Positions 33,274-43,652 of a DNA stretch of 52,435 nt are shown here, piece by piece (position 1 is the first letter of the stretch; each line of letters begins with the position of its first letter). Made by a program: the position numbers and the translations under genes. Under the pieces are notes generated by a model. That model had not been told where the DNA came from, did not search any database, and worked only from the letters and a program-made list of their open reading frames with translations. Source of the DNA: Candidatus Methanoperedens sp. (lineage in GTDB: Archaea > Halobacteriota > Methanosarcinia > Methanosarcinales > Methanoperedenaceae); contig VEPM01000028.1 of assembly GCA_012026795.1 (NCBI GenBank), positions 1 through 52,435 of the forward strand. Reading direction: 5' to 3'.

Positions 33274-34195
33274 ACTCTTGAGGGGTTATAAATACAGCTT
33301 CTAATTTCTTTTTCTTTGCAATTGCTATAATATTATTTAGATTTCGCTCAAAATTATTCAAAGAAAACAGCCTGTCTTTTTCTCCGATATCACAGGGATG
33401 GAAATATGTATTTAATAAATATTCCTGATTATAAACGATGTTATTACTAAAATTTCTAAAAAATATCGGATGTTTTGCGATATTTGCAGCCATATTTCTT
33501 TTAATTATGAAGATTTGCCAGAAAAAAGGCATTGTATAATTTGTTATTGGGATTTCCATGATGTTATGATTGTTAGAAGGATTATCGTCCCTGGTCCTGT
33601 AATCTTTTTTCGAGGGAAAATAAGGGCATGCTGATGTATTCTCCCAATCATAAATATTACAGGTATCCCTGCTGTTTATAAGGCCGGGAATGGCTGACAG
33701 GTCACATTTGATGCCAAAGGAATCTACTAAATCCATTGTGTAATTGTTATGGAAGCACCAGCCCATTTTTACACTATTTATTCCAAATAGTTTTGATATT
33801 TCATGATAGCCATTTTTAAGGCATGAGGATATCCAATCATTATCATTGATTTCCTGATACCATATATTTTTTAGTTCATCATATCGCCATAGATGAGGAT
33901 GCCATCCGATTTCATCACCTGATTTTTGTTGCTCGTTCCATAATGACAGGTATTCTCTGGCCGGATAGCACCAGTCATTCCACTGTGTGTTGATTTGCTG
34001 ATCCGACCTCAGGAACCAGGTAATTTTAGGAGAGAGTCCCCGTTTTTTTTCAAATATTCCTATCTTTTCTTTTAATCTGAGAATAGACTGAATAGTCTTG
34101 TCCCATATATTTTCTTTAATTAATGCTTTCGGTTCGTTTGTCTCAATTACAGGATCAGTATCGCATCCGATTATTACATATAATTTTTTTGCCAT
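33254..34195 (-). CDS. Polysaccharide-deacetylase-like protein
   Basis: 313 residues from ATG 34195. The longer frame to 34234 would overlap the upstream gene. Motifs include IGCDTDPVIE (first strand, with the Asp pair of the NodB-type metal site), GDEIGWHPHLWRYDELK (H-x-H site) and WCFHNNYTMDLVDSFGIKCD. This suits a carbohydrate deacetylase-like barrel acting on glycan precursors. Second gene of a leftward pair with the FemAB-like gene, 16 bases apart. Confidence 0.72.
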   Translation of the reverse strand: MAKKLYVIIGCDTDPVIETNEPKALIKENIWDKTIQSILRLKEKIGIFEKKRGLSPKITWFLRSDQQINTQWNDWCYPAREYLSLWNEQQKSGDEIGWHPHLWRYDELKNIWYQEINDNDWISSCLKNGYHEISKLFGINSVKMGWCFHNNYTMDLVDSFGIKCDLSAIPGLINSRDTCNIYDWENTSACPYFPSKKDYRTRDDNPSNNHNIMEIPITNYTMPFFWQIFIIKRNMAANIAKHPIFFRNFSNNIVYNQEYLLNTYFHPCDIGEKDRLFSLNNFERNLNNIIAIAKKKKLEAVFITPQEFIADFA

Positions 34196-34211
34196 ACTAT
34201 TATTTTTAGGA

Positions 34212-35090
34212 TTATTTATAGAACTTAAGAGCAAGTTCCATAATTATATTTTTAAGATATACAATCGGAATTCTATATGTGTATAATTCCCTGTATTCTC
34301 CACCAAAACTTTTTTTGAACTCGGTTGGCCCATGGTTTTTATTTATGATTGCGCCTCCCATATCATAGTAAGCATATCCCTGATCTTTTCCCCATTTTAT
34401 AATTTCCCAGTTCAGGAGATTATTTGGGCGATATTTTCCGGAATTTGAATCCATAGCAGATAACCAGTTGAGAATACCTTTATTAAGTAACAGGAATGTT
34501 CCGGCTATTACTTTATCCTCAGATTTTGCCAGAAATAAACGGGATATATCAGGATTGTTGAATAAATCATATACCAGGCCATATTTTTGTCCCTCGAACT
34601 CTTTGGTTTTTACGGCAACTTCGTATAATTTCCACCACGCGTTAAAATCATTTTCATGCTTAGCTTCCTCGATAATTACACCACTTTCGTTAGCCTGCCT
34701 GATCTTTTGCCTGACATTTCTATGAAAATTTTTCCATATATTTTCACAATCAGGATCATTATCCTTAAAATCTATGACAAATGTACCCCCTGATTTTATA
34801 ATATATTTTTTAATGGTGTCGTCTTTATATGGTGTAATTATTTCCAGGAAGGCCACATTTTTTCTGGCAGATACGATCCTTGATTTTTGGACAATAGATA
34901 AAAAATCTTCCAGATCGGGTGAATGAATTTTCATGAACGTATATCCAAAAACCGGAAGCCTGTGGAAATAAGCAATTGTGGTATCAATCTTTGAAAGTTC
35001 AAAATTCTTATATTTGCAATATGATCCCATAAATATCTCATTTTGCATTATATCATGGCCATCCCATTTTATTGTTTTTTTTTCATTCAC
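34212..35090 (-). CDS. FemAB/GNAT-like acyl- or aminoacyl-transferase
   Basis: 292 residues. Two tandem GNAT-like folds, with the second clear: KSEDKVIAGTFLLLNKGIL, YRPNNLLNWEIIKWGKDQGY, YYDMGGAII, and FKKSFGGEYRELYTYR, the pattern of FemAB and BioF2-like proteins. In bacteria they add amino acids to cell-wall precursors. In this archaeon it probably modifies a sugar amine of a surface glycan. Promoter divergent from the flippase. Confidence 0.85.
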   Translation of the reverse strand: MNEKKTIKWDGHDIMQNEIFMGSYCKYKNFELSKIDTTIAYFHRLPVFGYTFMKIHSPDLEDFLSIVQKSRIVSARKNVAFLEIITPYKDDTIKKYIIKSGGTFVIDFKDNDPDCENIWKNFHRNVRQKIRQANESGVIIEEAKHENDFNAWWKLYEVAVKTKEFEGQKYGLVYDLFNNPDISRLFLAKSEDKVIAGTFLLLNKGILNWLSAMDSNSGKYRPNNLLNWEIIKWGKDQGYAYYDMGGAIINKNHGPTEFKKSFGGEYRELYTYRIPIVYLKNIIMELALKFYK

Positions 35091-35258
35091 TTTTTTATCA
35101 CCCGGAATATAAATCCATTAAATTTTCTATCCTTATATACTTTAATCCCCATTCCATGATGACCAATAAAATATACAATCACCTGCCTTATATATAAATA
35201 ATCAAGATAATCTACATATTGTGCTTTAAGGCACTTGGTCGTACTCCAATCAGGCGTT
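35091..35258. promoter_or_regulatory. Divergent promoter region between the FemAB-like gene and the flippase
   Basis: TATA-like runs CTTATATACTTT (about 35131) and CTTATATATAAATA (about 35188) lie in an otherwise AT-rich gap with no coding signal. Each could serve one direction. Confidence 0.45.
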
Positions 35259-36482
35259 ATGTATAATCATATCAAAAGATACCTGGGCAATTCCCTCTTG
35301 AAAAATTCTTTTTTCCTTCTCATGGGCAGTTACTTTAATGTAGCAGCTGGTTTTTTTTTCTGGATTATCGCAGCAAGATTTTACTCTATTGAAGATGTGG
35401 GCATGGCAACAGCAGTTATGTCTTCTTTAGGACTTGTAATGCTATTATCAAGATGTGGCTTTGATCACTCTATTATTCGCTATCTTCCTGTTAATGATAA
35501 AAAAAAGGTTTTCAACTCATGTTTGATGGTAACTACAGTTTCTACTATTTTCGTGGGATTTATTTATATTTCAGGCATCAACTATTTCTCCACAGGTCTA
35601 CCCTTTATGCAGGATTTTAAATTCGTAATGATCTTTCTTATATTTGCAGTTCTGAACTCAATAACTTCAATAACTGGAAACGCTTTTGTAGCTATAAGAG
35701 GCGGGGATCTTTTTTTCTTTCAAAATGTTTTGCAGGGCATAAGGGTGCCCCTTTTAATTCCACTTGTATTTCTTGGAAGTTTTGGCATATTCGGATCTGT
35801 AGGTATATCATACCTGGTTGCCACTTTTTTTTCTTTTTTAGCCATTAAAAAACATATTGGGTTAAATTCCAGGATAGATAAAGCATTTATCAAACAATCT
35901 TTGTCATACTCATCAGGCAATTACATATCACAAGTCCTGATGGTCGCCCCGACATTAATACTGCCAATATTGATCTTAAATTTATCCGGAGAGACTGAAG
36001 CCGCCAAATATTATATCGCATATGCTATCGGGAATCTTGTCTTGATTATCCCGGATTCGCTGGGGACTTCACTGTTCGTGGAAGGAAGCCACGGCGAAAG
36101 CCTTAAGAAAAACATAAAGAAGGCGCTGGTTGCAATTTATTCTTTCCTTATTCCATCTGTAGTATTTCTTTATTTCTTTGGGGATGTTCTTCTTGGTTTT
36201 TTTGGAAAGAACTACATGGGAGCTTTTGAGCTTTTGAGATATTTTGCAATATCAAGCTTTTTCGTTGTCGCATATTCATTATTTGTTCCTATCCAGAAAG
36301 TAAGGATGGAAATTGAAAGCATTGTGAAACTGAATTTGTTAAGGTTTCTGCTCCTGCTTGGATCGAGTTATATTTTTATTTCAATATTTGGAATCCCAGG
36401 CGCAGGATATGCCTGGATGCTAACACATGTAGTTTTAGGGATGTTGATCTACCTGCTGGTAAAAAAGAATGGGTGGATTTAA
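35259..36482 (+). CDS. Polysaccharide flippase (Wzx/MATE-type)
   Basis: 407 residues from ATG 35259 (MYNHIKRYLGNSLLKNSFFL). The frame extends to 35235 but the conserved start is here. About 12 membrane helices over the whole length, with the Wzx-like opening NSFFLLMGSYFNVAAGFFFW and conserved AARFYSIEDVGMATAV. It should move lipid-linked oligosaccharides from the inner to the outer face of the membrane. It converges with and overlaps by four bases the leftward glycan operon, and probably serves that pathway. Confidence 0.9.
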   Translation: MYNHIKRYLGNSLLKNSFFLLMGSYFNVAAGFFFWIIAARFYSIEDVGMATAVMSSLGLVMLLSRCGFDHSIIRYLPVNDKKKVFNSCLMVTTVSTIFVGFIYISGINYFSTGLPFMQDFKFVMIFLIFAVLNSITSITGNAFVAIRGGDLFFFQNVLQGIRVPLLIPLVFLGSFGIFGSVGISYLVATFFSFLAIKKHIGLNSRIDKAFIKQSLSYSSGNYISQVLMVAPTLILPILILNLSGETEAAKYYIAYAIGNLVLIIPDSLGTSLFVEGSHGESLKKNIKKALVAIYSFLIPSVVFLYFFGDVLLGFFGKNYMGAFELLRYFAISSFFVVAYSLFVPIQKVRMEIESIVKLNLLRFLLLLGSSYIFISIFGIPGAGYAWMLTHVVLGMLIYLLVKKNGWI

Positions 36483-38005
36483 GATAGATATATTTCTATA
36501 TATCCAGAATAATATATTTTTTTTATTTTCGGATTAGTATTTATTTTATCTTTAGAAAACTTCCATGTCCTGATGATTTTCCAATTTTGGAGACTCATTC
36601 TACTTAGATCATAATTTACAATGAAATATTTACTTTCTGAATTATTTGATTTTTGAAGCAGAAATACCACATCATCTATAGATAAAATTTTCATATGCTC
36701 GCGTATTTTCGTATAATTAATATCCTCTACCTGTTTTTCATGATGCATAATGAAGAAATTTTTTGTTAACTCATCAGATACTGCTATTGATGACCTGACG
36801 GTTTTTTCTAAATACCAGTATGCAGAATATTCAATATAACCATATTTATTTTCGTCTGTATCTATTAAGTTATTGCTATAATTTTCATAATAATAAACAG
36901 GCACCAGGACCATTAATAACAGAACAACAAAAATTGCCCAGGTTTTGAATTTATCTGAGAATCTATATAACCAGATAGTGCAAACTATTCCAGGAAGATA
37001 AATCTGGGTAATTGCAAACTGGGCTAAAAAAAACCTTATTGAAGCATATGAGACTGCAAAAAGAATAATTGAACATACGACAGTATCAAAAAAATTAATA
37101 GGATTCTTTGCCCTTAATTTTCCAAGCATTATTATTGAAAAAGCTAATATTGAAACTAATAATGCCGAATATTTTATTAAACTGATTATAGAGATTATTC
37201 CGGGATAGCTGATATAGAGTTCACTCAAAGGAGTCTGTACGCTTTCAGTAGAAACGTATGATAACATAAATTTATCAACAGCAGTTACATCTCTTAACTG
37301 ATTATTCAAGATTGTTGGGATAAAAACATCATATACGAACTTTAATAATCCAAAATTAAATACTATCAGTATAATGAATATATTTAGATAATTTCTTTTC
37401 ATATTATCTTTTCTGACATTTGATATAAACTTCAAAAGAAAAAGCAACAATGACAAGATGACCAAAAATAATAAAGATACTGCAAATATATCGTAGGATA
37501 TGATGGCCAGTGACATACCAGGGAGTATTAAAAGGATCCGGAATTTCCACTCTTCTTCATTTTTTTTCTCTGCGATTTTAAAAACAATAAAAAGCATCGT
37601 GTAAAATATGATCCATCCTAACGCATGAGGCCAGAAAAAAACTTTATCAGTACCATTTGTGCTTGAGATGAGTTCTATTAAAGTAATTAAACTTGACAAT
37701 AAATAACTCCCGGATATTTTATATATAAAAACATAAAAAACAATCAGATACGGGATAAACTGAATCGGTAAAAAAACAAATTCTTTTGCAGGAATTTCAG
37801 TAAGAATGTTTATTATGGCTCCTGTCATATAAAAACCTGGTGCGATTTGTTCGGCTTCCTTGGAAAACAGATATCCGTGTTGGACGGTCTCAGACATTAC
37901 CAGCATATGTTTTGGTGCAAAACCATCTAATGTACCGTTAAAAATCATCAATGGCACAATAAAAGCCATAGACAGGATTATTAAACTTATTTTTTTGTAT
38001 CTCAT
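36479..38005 (-). CDS. Multi-spanning membrane protein, probable glycan polymerase or glycosyltransferase
   Basis: 508 residues with about 11-12 helices and a C-terminal external domain of about 110 residues (from NNLIDTDENKYGYIEYSAYW). This resembles GT-C-type enzymes or O-antigen polymerases, but no DxD/ExD motif is firm. Last gene of the leftward operon. Its start overlaps the GT4 stop by four bases (ATGA type), so it is translationally coupled. Confidence 0.7.
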   Translation of the reverse strand: MRYKKISLIILSMAFIVPLMIFNGTLDGFAPKHMLVMSETVQHGYLFSKEAEQIAPGFYMTGAIINILTEIPAKEFVFLPIQFIPYLIVFYVFIYKISGSYLLSSLITLIELISSTNGTDKVFFWPHALGWIIFYTMLFIVFKIAEKKNEEEWKFRILLILPGMSLAIISYDIFAVSLLFLVILSLLLFLLKFISNVRKDNMKRNYLNIFIILIVFNFGLLKFVYDVFIPTILNNQLRDVTAVDKFMLSYVSTESVQTPLSELYISYPGIISIISLIKYSALLVSILAFSIIMLGKLRAKNPINFFDTVVCSIILFAVSYASIRFFLAQFAITQIYLPGIVCTIWLYRFSDKFKTWAIFVVLLLMVLVPVYYYENYSNNLIDTDENKYGYIEYSAYWYLEKTVRSSIAVSDELTKNFFIMHHEKQVEDINYTKIREHMKILSIDDVVFLLQKSNNSESKYFIVNYDLSRMSLQNWKIIRTWKFSKDKINTNPKIKKIYYSGYIEIYLS

Positions 38006-39189
38006 TTTCCATTAAAATCTCTTTTAGCAATCTCATAAACTTTAAGGATGTCACTGGCAATATTCTGCCATCTGAATTTTTCCGAATAACCCCTTATTTT
38101 TTCTGTATCCCATACTTTATCCAGGGCAGTTAATATGTTTTCAGCTAAATATCCTGAATTCGCAGGCTCACACAATAAACCATATTCTCCAGATGTAATT
38201 ATTTCGGGAATTCCCCCAACCTTTGTTCCGATAAAAGGCTTTCCGCAGGCCAGGCATTCCGGCAATACCGTAGGATTACCTTCTTTCAAACTCGGTAAAA
38301 TAAATATATCACAGGCGTTCATCCAGATCGGGATTTCTTCATGTGTTTTCCTGCCGACCAGTTTGATTTCACTCTCCAATCCCATTGTACGAATTTGTTT
38401 TTCCAGGTTCTTTCTTAATTTTCCGGTTCCTATTATAATACACAGGATATCTCTTCTCCGTTTTTTAACTTCATTAATGGCTTCAATAAGATACTTATGT
38501 CCTTTTATTTCATCATACATATTCCCGACATTCAATAAAATTTTTTTATTGTTAACCTGTAAATTTAATTTTTCCTTACACTGGAGCCCGTCAAGCGCAG
38601 TAAACTTATTATGATCAAATCCATTAGGTATAAAATGCACTTTATTTAATGAAACACCGACATTGTCAAAAAATTGAATATCACCTTTTCGTACCCGGAT
38701 AATAGCATCACATGATTTCCAAGATTTAATGAATACCGGATCTTTATTTTCAATCGCATTTTTAAAAGTAACCGAGGTATGTTCCGTAATTATTACAGGC
38801 ACATTAAATTTTTTCTTTAATTCAATTGCGACTGCCCCGGATGGCCAGGTATAATGAGCATGGATCAGATCGAATTCCAGTCCTTCTTTCTGGATTTTGT
38901 CTATTATCGCTCTTTTCTCCAGGTATGTCCAGTTCTTTCGTCCGTAAGAATAGAACACAGGAAAATTCAAATATTTTAAAAAATAAACCTGAATATTTTC
39001 AAATATATAATCTTCTTGCTTTATTTTCCTGGTATATTCAATTCCATAAGGAGCAGGAGAAATCACATAGATGTTATCAAAAAAAAATCTCAGGTGTTTT
39101 ACCTGTTCTTTAATGAAAATGCCACCGATATACAGGTTCTCCCTGTCCGGGAAATTATTGCATATTACAAGTAAATTCCTGTCTGTCAT
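38002..39189 (-). CDS. GT4-family glycosyltransferase
   Basis: 395 residues, GT-B fold. The acceptor half has FDLIHAHYTWPSGAVAIELK. The donor half has KKILLNVGNMYDEIKGHKYL and the family E-x7-E region (LPSLKEGNPTVLPECLACGK, then GGIPEII). It adds a sugar from an NDP or lipid donor in a retaining reaction. ATGA overlaps at both ends place it inside the operon. Confidence 0.93.
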   Translation of the reverse strand: MTDRNLLVICNNFPDRENLYIGGIFIKEQVKHLRFFFDNIYVISPAPYGIEYTRKIKQEDYIFENIQVYFLKYLNFPVFYSYGRKNWTYLEKRAIIDKIQKEGLEFDLIHAHYTWPSGAVAIELKKKFNVPVIITEHTSVTFKNAIENKDPVFIKSWKSCDAIIRVRKGDIQFFDNVGVSLNKVHFIPNGFDHNKFTALDGLQCKEKLNLQVNNKKILLNVGNMYDEIKGHKYLIEAINEVKKRRRDILCIIIGTGKLRKNLEKQIRTMGLESEIKLVGRKTHEEIPIWMNACDIFILPSLKEGNPTVLPECLACGKPFIGTKVGGIPEIITSGEYGLLCEPANSGYLAENILTALDKVWDTEKIRGYSEKFRWQNIASDILKVYEIAKRDFNGK

Positions 39190-40520
39190 TTTCGCATCTC
39201 ATTTATTACATATTTATATTTACCAGCCCCTGTCCTATCGATTTTATCGACAAATTTAAATTCCACATTCCATCTTTCACTTTTCAATCTTACTTCATGT
39301 AATATTTTATTTAACTGCATTTCATCAAAATATTCATCTATAACTATCTTAATAATGATTTTATCCAATTTTTCCTGGATGATTTGATATTCTTTTATTC
39401 CCTGGCAAAATTTCCAGAATATATATATAAAGAACCATCCATTGACATTCTTCCCTTCCGGTGTCAGCAGGAAATCCACGCTCCTTCCAGCTACCTCTTT
39501 TAATAGCTTATATCCCCGGCCGCAGCTGCAAATATCATCAGCAAGGTTTCCTAAATCGTTTGTATCATATCTTATAAAAGGCATCGAATAATTATAAAGA
39601 CTGGTTGCCAGTATTTTCCCTTCGCCGGTCTCTAACTGATTTCCTTCCGGATCTGCAATTTCCATAATTCCCCTCTCAGTATCAATATGCAATCCGGCAT
39701 GATCCGGGCATTCATAAGCACTGATGCCGCCATCATTCAATCCATAAGTATCCAGTACCTCACAATGAAAAATTTTCCCTATCTGTTCCTTCATGTGAGG
39801 ATACAGCTTCTCGGAGGTTGTGAATACCAACAAGGGTTGATCTATTTCCAAGTTATTTTTTTCAATCCGGTTAGCAAAGAAGTATAGTGAAGATACATAT
39901 CCCCTCAAAAATTTTGGCTTGAATGAATTTATGATCTTAACATATTTCCGCATTTGTGCTTCTCCCATATCAAAGGAAGAGAGTTTCCTGATATTCCTGG
40001 CAATTTCATGAACTCTTTTGTCCAGGTAAGATTTTGTCCCGATATCTAACGAAGAGCCTGCCAGGAATACCATCTTATCCCCGAGCTCATAACCTCCATA
40101 TCCCCATCCCCTGTATAACAGGGCACCACTGAGAAACCTGTCAGGCTTGCTTAACCTGTATTTAAAGGGCGTACCTGTTGAACCTCCTGTAACCCCCTCA
40201 TAATAATTTATCCTGTTCAAATTAACAGGCTGGAAATCCTCCCAGTTTGATTTTATATTTTCCTTTGTAAGTACAGGAAGTTTCTGCAAATCTTCTATTT
40301 TTTTTATATCTGCCGGGTCCAATCTCAAATCTTTAAAGAGGTTATGATAATAAGGAACATTTTTATAAGCAAAATTGATCATATGCCTTAATTGCTTCTC
40401 TTGTTCTTCTTTTAACTCATCATAAGATTTCCATTGATTCCGGATCAATTTTTTATAGATCGAATAAAAATTCCTGTCTGCAACTTGATGTGCTAATATG
40501 AATAATTCTTTATTAAACAT
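39186..40520 (-). CDS. CapK / phenylacetate-CoA-ligase-like adenylating enzyme
   Basis: 444 residues of the CapK/coenzyme F390 synthetase group of the ANL superfamily. The AMP-binding loop reads VTGGSTGTPFKYR (about 105-118), and DTYGLNDGGISAYECPDH and SLYNYSMPFIRYDTNDLG follow. In capsule clusters these proteins are thought to activate an acyl group or amino acid for glycan decoration. It overlaps the DUF354 gene by eight bases upstream and the GT4 gene by four downstream. Confidence 0.9.
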   Translation of the reverse strand: MFNKELFILAHQVADRNFYSIYKKLIRNQWKSYDELKEEQEKQLRHMINFAYKNVPYYHNLFKDLRLDPADIKKIEDLQKLPVLTKENIKSNWEDFQPVNLNRINYYEGVTGGSTGTPFKYRLSKPDRFLSGALLYRGWGYGGYELGDKMVFLAGSSLDIGTKSYLDKRVHEIARNIRKLSSFDMGEAQMRKYVKIINSFKPKFLRGYVSSLYFFANRIEKNNLEIDQPLLVFTTSEKLYPHMKEQIGKIFHCEVLDTYGLNDGGISAYECPDHAGLHIDTERGIMEIADPEGNQLETGEGKILATSLYNYSMPFIRYDTNDLGNLADDICSCGRGYKLLKEVAGRSVDFLLTPEGKNVNGWFFIYIFWKFCQGIKEYQIIQEKLDKIIIKIVIDEYFDEMQLNKILHEVRLKSERWNVEFKFVDKIDRTGAGKYKYVINEMRK

Positions 40521-41601
40521 CTTTTTTATTCCTTTTCATATTTTTCATATTTTTAATTGCATGAAAACTTTCAGGATAATTCTCTATAAACCGGATCATG
40601 AACTCATTTGGATCAATCTTATCTGTCATTAAAATCTCCTGTTTCTTTTTCCATTCATTTTTTATATCGGATTTTCTGATAAGCTCGATTGCTTTTTCGA
40701 TTGCTTTATCCTGGTCTCTGTAACTTAACATCAAACCATATCTTTGTTCAAGTTCAATGAAATTGCCCATTGTCCCGGCAAGCGATGAAACATATATTGA
40801 AGGTGTACCCAGAATTGCGCTTTCAGTCGCCATGGTTCCTCCCTCGCCTAAATATAATGTGGCAAAAAATAATAAATCATGTATCTTCTCCGGAGAAATT
40901 GTTATGCGATATTTCTCAAATTCGCAGGGCAACGGACTTTCAGAGGAAATAATCACACGCCCGTATTTACTGAATTCTTCCACAGCTTTTCGTTTTGCAT
41001 CCACTGAAAGCCCGCTTTGTCCAATATCATGATGTGCATCCCATGCAACAAAACGTAAAATAAAGAATTTATCTCCTGGTGAGAGATTTAATTCAGACAA
41101 TACCATGGGATCAGGGGTGAAATAATCAGGATGAAGATAAAACATTTCTTTATAAGCATCAAATCTTAATTGTTTTTTTCCAAGATCATTTTTAAAACAA
41201 TCCGGGGTAATGATAACATCTGTACAAAGCTTTGCTATAAATAGACAAAATGTGGAATGTTCAGTATCTTCAAAAATAATATGCTCTTTTCTAAATAAAA
41301 AACTATTTATTGCCATCATCGGAGATGCCCTGCCAATATATATATCCGGTTTGAATCTTTTGCTGATTTGAAAGATCCTGATTAATGTCTTTATAAAAAT
41401 TATCCCTTTATCAATTATGGTTTTTCCCGAGGTATTTGAAATAATTTCATAATTAATATTGAAAATATCCAGCAATTCCAGATCCCTGTCTTTATTTATC
41501 GCAACAACCTTTACAATATGACCTTTCTTTTCAAGTTCCCGGATAATATATTTGAATTGATGTGCCCATGAAGGATGTTCAATAGATAATAAAAATTTCA
41601 T
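40513..41601 (-). CDS. DUF354 family (GT-B / UDP-GlcNAc epimerase-like fold)
   Basis: 362 residues. Opening MKFLLSIEHPSWAHQFKYII with RFKPDIYIGRASPMMAI, and a C-terminal half with LYLGEGGTMATESAILGTPS, which is the UDP-binding region of GT-B folds. DUF354 proteins occur widely in archaeal glycan clusters, and function is unproven. It starts right after the amidotransferase stop, so it is tightly coupled. Confidence 0.88.
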   Translation of the reverse strand: MKFLLSIEHPSWAHQFKYIIRELEKKGHIVKVVAINKDRDLELLDIFNINYEIISNTSGKTIIDKGIIFIKTLIRIFQISKRFKPDIYIGRASPMMAINSFLFRKEHIIFEDTEHSTFCLFIAKLCTDVIITPDCFKNDLGKKQLRFDAYKEMFYLHPDYFTPDPMVLSELNLSPGDKFFILRFVAWDAHHDIGQSGLSVDAKRKAVEEFSKYGRVIISSESPLPCEFEKYRITISPEKIHDLLFFATLYLGEGGTMATESAILGTPSIYVSSLAGTMGNFIELEQRYGLMLSYRDQDKAIEKAIELIRKSDIKNEWKKKQEILMTDKIDPNEFMIRFIENYPESFHAIKNMKNMKRNKKDV

Positions 41602-43638
41602 TTACTTCCTCCCCTGAAATCGGGTCTCATATATCCTGGGAACTGAGTTGATAATTTCTAAAGTTTCATCGAAATTAATGCCAATAGTATCGCAGTACCA
41701 TTTTATCGATTCATATCTTGGTTTATTTTCATCTTCAACCAGTTCTAAAGCTTTCTCTCTCGTTATCATGCCTTCCCTTATCTGGTTACTGCGAAATGTA
41801 TCATTCTCGGTAAAGCCTGTAATTGCTCCATAGATATAATTATAAAAAGCAGCAGTGCCATCTCCTATTCTCCATGTTGTGCGTGTATCGGGAGCCAGTT
41901 CCCATTCGTATTCTTTTATTAATGTCGATTCAATCTCCTTTTCATTCCATTCGATATATCGGTATAAATTCAGATATTCATGGGGCATCATATAATATGA
42001 AAAATAGGCGCTCATTGTGTCAAATATCGAAGAATTAATATATGAAGGATTTCTTATATATTGGTTTAAATAATATGCAGCTAACTTTATTTTATTCGCA
42101 CCCGCAAGAGAATATGTGTGCTCACCTCCAAAACCGGGTTTGATCCCGCAATATCCCGATTTGAAAAAGGTGTTTTCCAGCATATTTTCGCATAGAATAA
42201 CTAATTTGATACCGGTTTCTTCCATTAGCTTGTTGGCATAATAGAAATATTGTTTATCTCCTGCCATGAATAAAGGAATCATTCCCAGGTCTGGTTTTTT
42301 AAGCCATGCATTTACATTTTTTCGGATGTTTTCTCTTTTTTTATTTATATCGGCAGACACCAGTACATTCTCAACACCCAATTTACCACACATCCTGGCA
42401 ATATTTCTTCGTGCAAGATCTGTAACCATGCCCCAATCATACGTATAAGTAATAGGATTCATTTTTAAAACATTCTTGACATAGTGTAATCCATAGCTGC
42501 TGTCCCTCCCTCCGCTAAAAGCTACGATGCAATCCGGATCTCCACTTTTACTCCGGTATTTTGCAGCCAGTTTTTCCAGGGCATCCTTACCCATTACTTC
42601 AGTTTTTTTATGATTTCTGCAATAATTGCATACACCTGCAACATCATATTCTATAAACGGCATTGTTTCAGGGAGAAGACACTTTGCACAGCGTTTTATA
42701 GTTCGGGTATCAGGATAAAATCTTTGTGCCCTTTGCGGTGAGCGTTCAATTAATCTTTGATTGCTTATCATGTCATTTAACTCTGAGCGACTGTACAAAA
42801 CGTTAATATTTTTCAAAGAGTTACATTTTTTAATTGAATAATTAATACATTCCTTATTATTTAGCTCAATTTTTATTAAATCCAGGCTATGGGTATTTAT
42901 CACATAACCGATTCCCGGCCTGACCTGCGATATTTCATAATTCCCCAAAATTTTCTGCAATTTTTGTTGTTTTATTACTGTATTTAATATATAAAGTTCT
43001 GATGCAAAAATATAGATATTACCTTCTGAGTTCTTACATAAATATAGAGAGCCATTATTTGTAGCTAATAACAGATGATTAATATCATTGAATAATAATG
43101 CTACTGATGCAGTACCTTTTATGAGCCTGAAACTTTCTTGAACAGCATTTATTAATGAATTCCGGTGATTATAGAAATAACGAATTAAACTCAATAAGAT
43201 TTCAGTGTCCACGTCGTATTTTTTGCCTAAATATGGAAATTTATTCCAGAGTTCATCATTATTCACAATTATGCCATTATGAATTCCCACTATCCCATCT
43301 TTTATGACCGGCTGATTATTTTCAATAACCTGCCTGGCGCCATTTGTCACTAATCTGGAATGCCCGATTATAGTAACAGGTTGAGAATATTTATGTTTTT
43401 TATTAGATATATTTAATGCAGAATCCAGAATTTCATTGAATTCTTTACTATCTATCAAAACAGATGCCGGAACAGGGCATTTGTAAACCTTTATTTCATC
43501 ATCAGAATTTATTGCAATTCCTGCTGCTTCTTTACCTCTTGATTCGGATAGCTTGAATAGGTTAGTTACTATTGATTTTAATTGCTTGCTGTTAATACCT
43601 GAATCATTTTTTACCGCTATCCCGAAAATGCCGCACAT
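41602..43638 (-). CDS. Fusion of class II glutaminase with N-acetyl-sugar amidotransferase (WbpG/PseA-like)
   Basis: 678 residues. The N-terminal domain (about 1-240) is a class II (Ntn) glutamine amidotransferase: Cys2 is the nucleophile (MCGIFGIAVK), with SRGKEAAGIA and VGIHNGIIVN. The C-terminal domain (about 310-678) is an N-type ATP pyrophosphatase with a zinc-type pair CAKCLLPETMP ... CNYC and P-loop FSGGRDSSYGLHYV (about 372-380). Stand-alone WbpG/PseA proteins make acetamidino sugars using ammonia from a separate HisH-like glutaminase. Here a different glutaminase type is on the same chain, in the style of asparagine synthetase, so ammonia could pass internally. The start is fixed by the need for Cys2. 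Confidence 0.88.
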   Translation of the reverse strand: MCGIFGIAVKNDSGINSKQLKSIVTNLFKLSESRGKEAAGIAINSDDEIKVYKCPVPASVLIDSKEFNEILDSALNISNKKHKYSQPVTIIGHSRLVTNGARQVIENNQPVIKDGIVGIHNGIIVNNDELWNKFPYLGKKYDVDTEILLSLIRYFYNHRNSLINAVQESFRLIKGTASVALLFNDINHLLLATNNGSLYLCKNSEGNIYIFASELYILNTVIKQQKLQKILGNYEISQVRPGIGYVINTHSLDLIKIELNNKECINYSIKKCNSLKNINVLYSRSELNDMISNQRLIERSPQRAQRFYPDTRTIKRCAKCLLPETMPFIEYDVAGVCNYCRNHKKTEVMGKDALEKLAAKYRSKSGDPDCIVAFSGGRDSSYGLHYVKNVLKMNPITYTYDWGMVTDLARRNIARMCGKLGVENVLVSADINKKRENIRKNVNAWLKKPDLGMIPLFMAGDKQYFYYANKLMEETGIKLVILCENMLENTFFKSGYCGIKPGFGGEHTYSLAGANKIKLAAYYLNQYIRNPSYINSSIFDTMSAYFSYYMMPHEYLNLYRYIEWNEKEIESTLIKEYEWELAPDTRTTWRIGDGTAAFYNYIYGAITGFTENDTFRSNQIREGMITREKALELVEDENKPRYESIKWYCDTIGINFDETLEIINSVPRIYETRFQGRK

Positions 43639-43652
43639 ATATGTACCTATAG

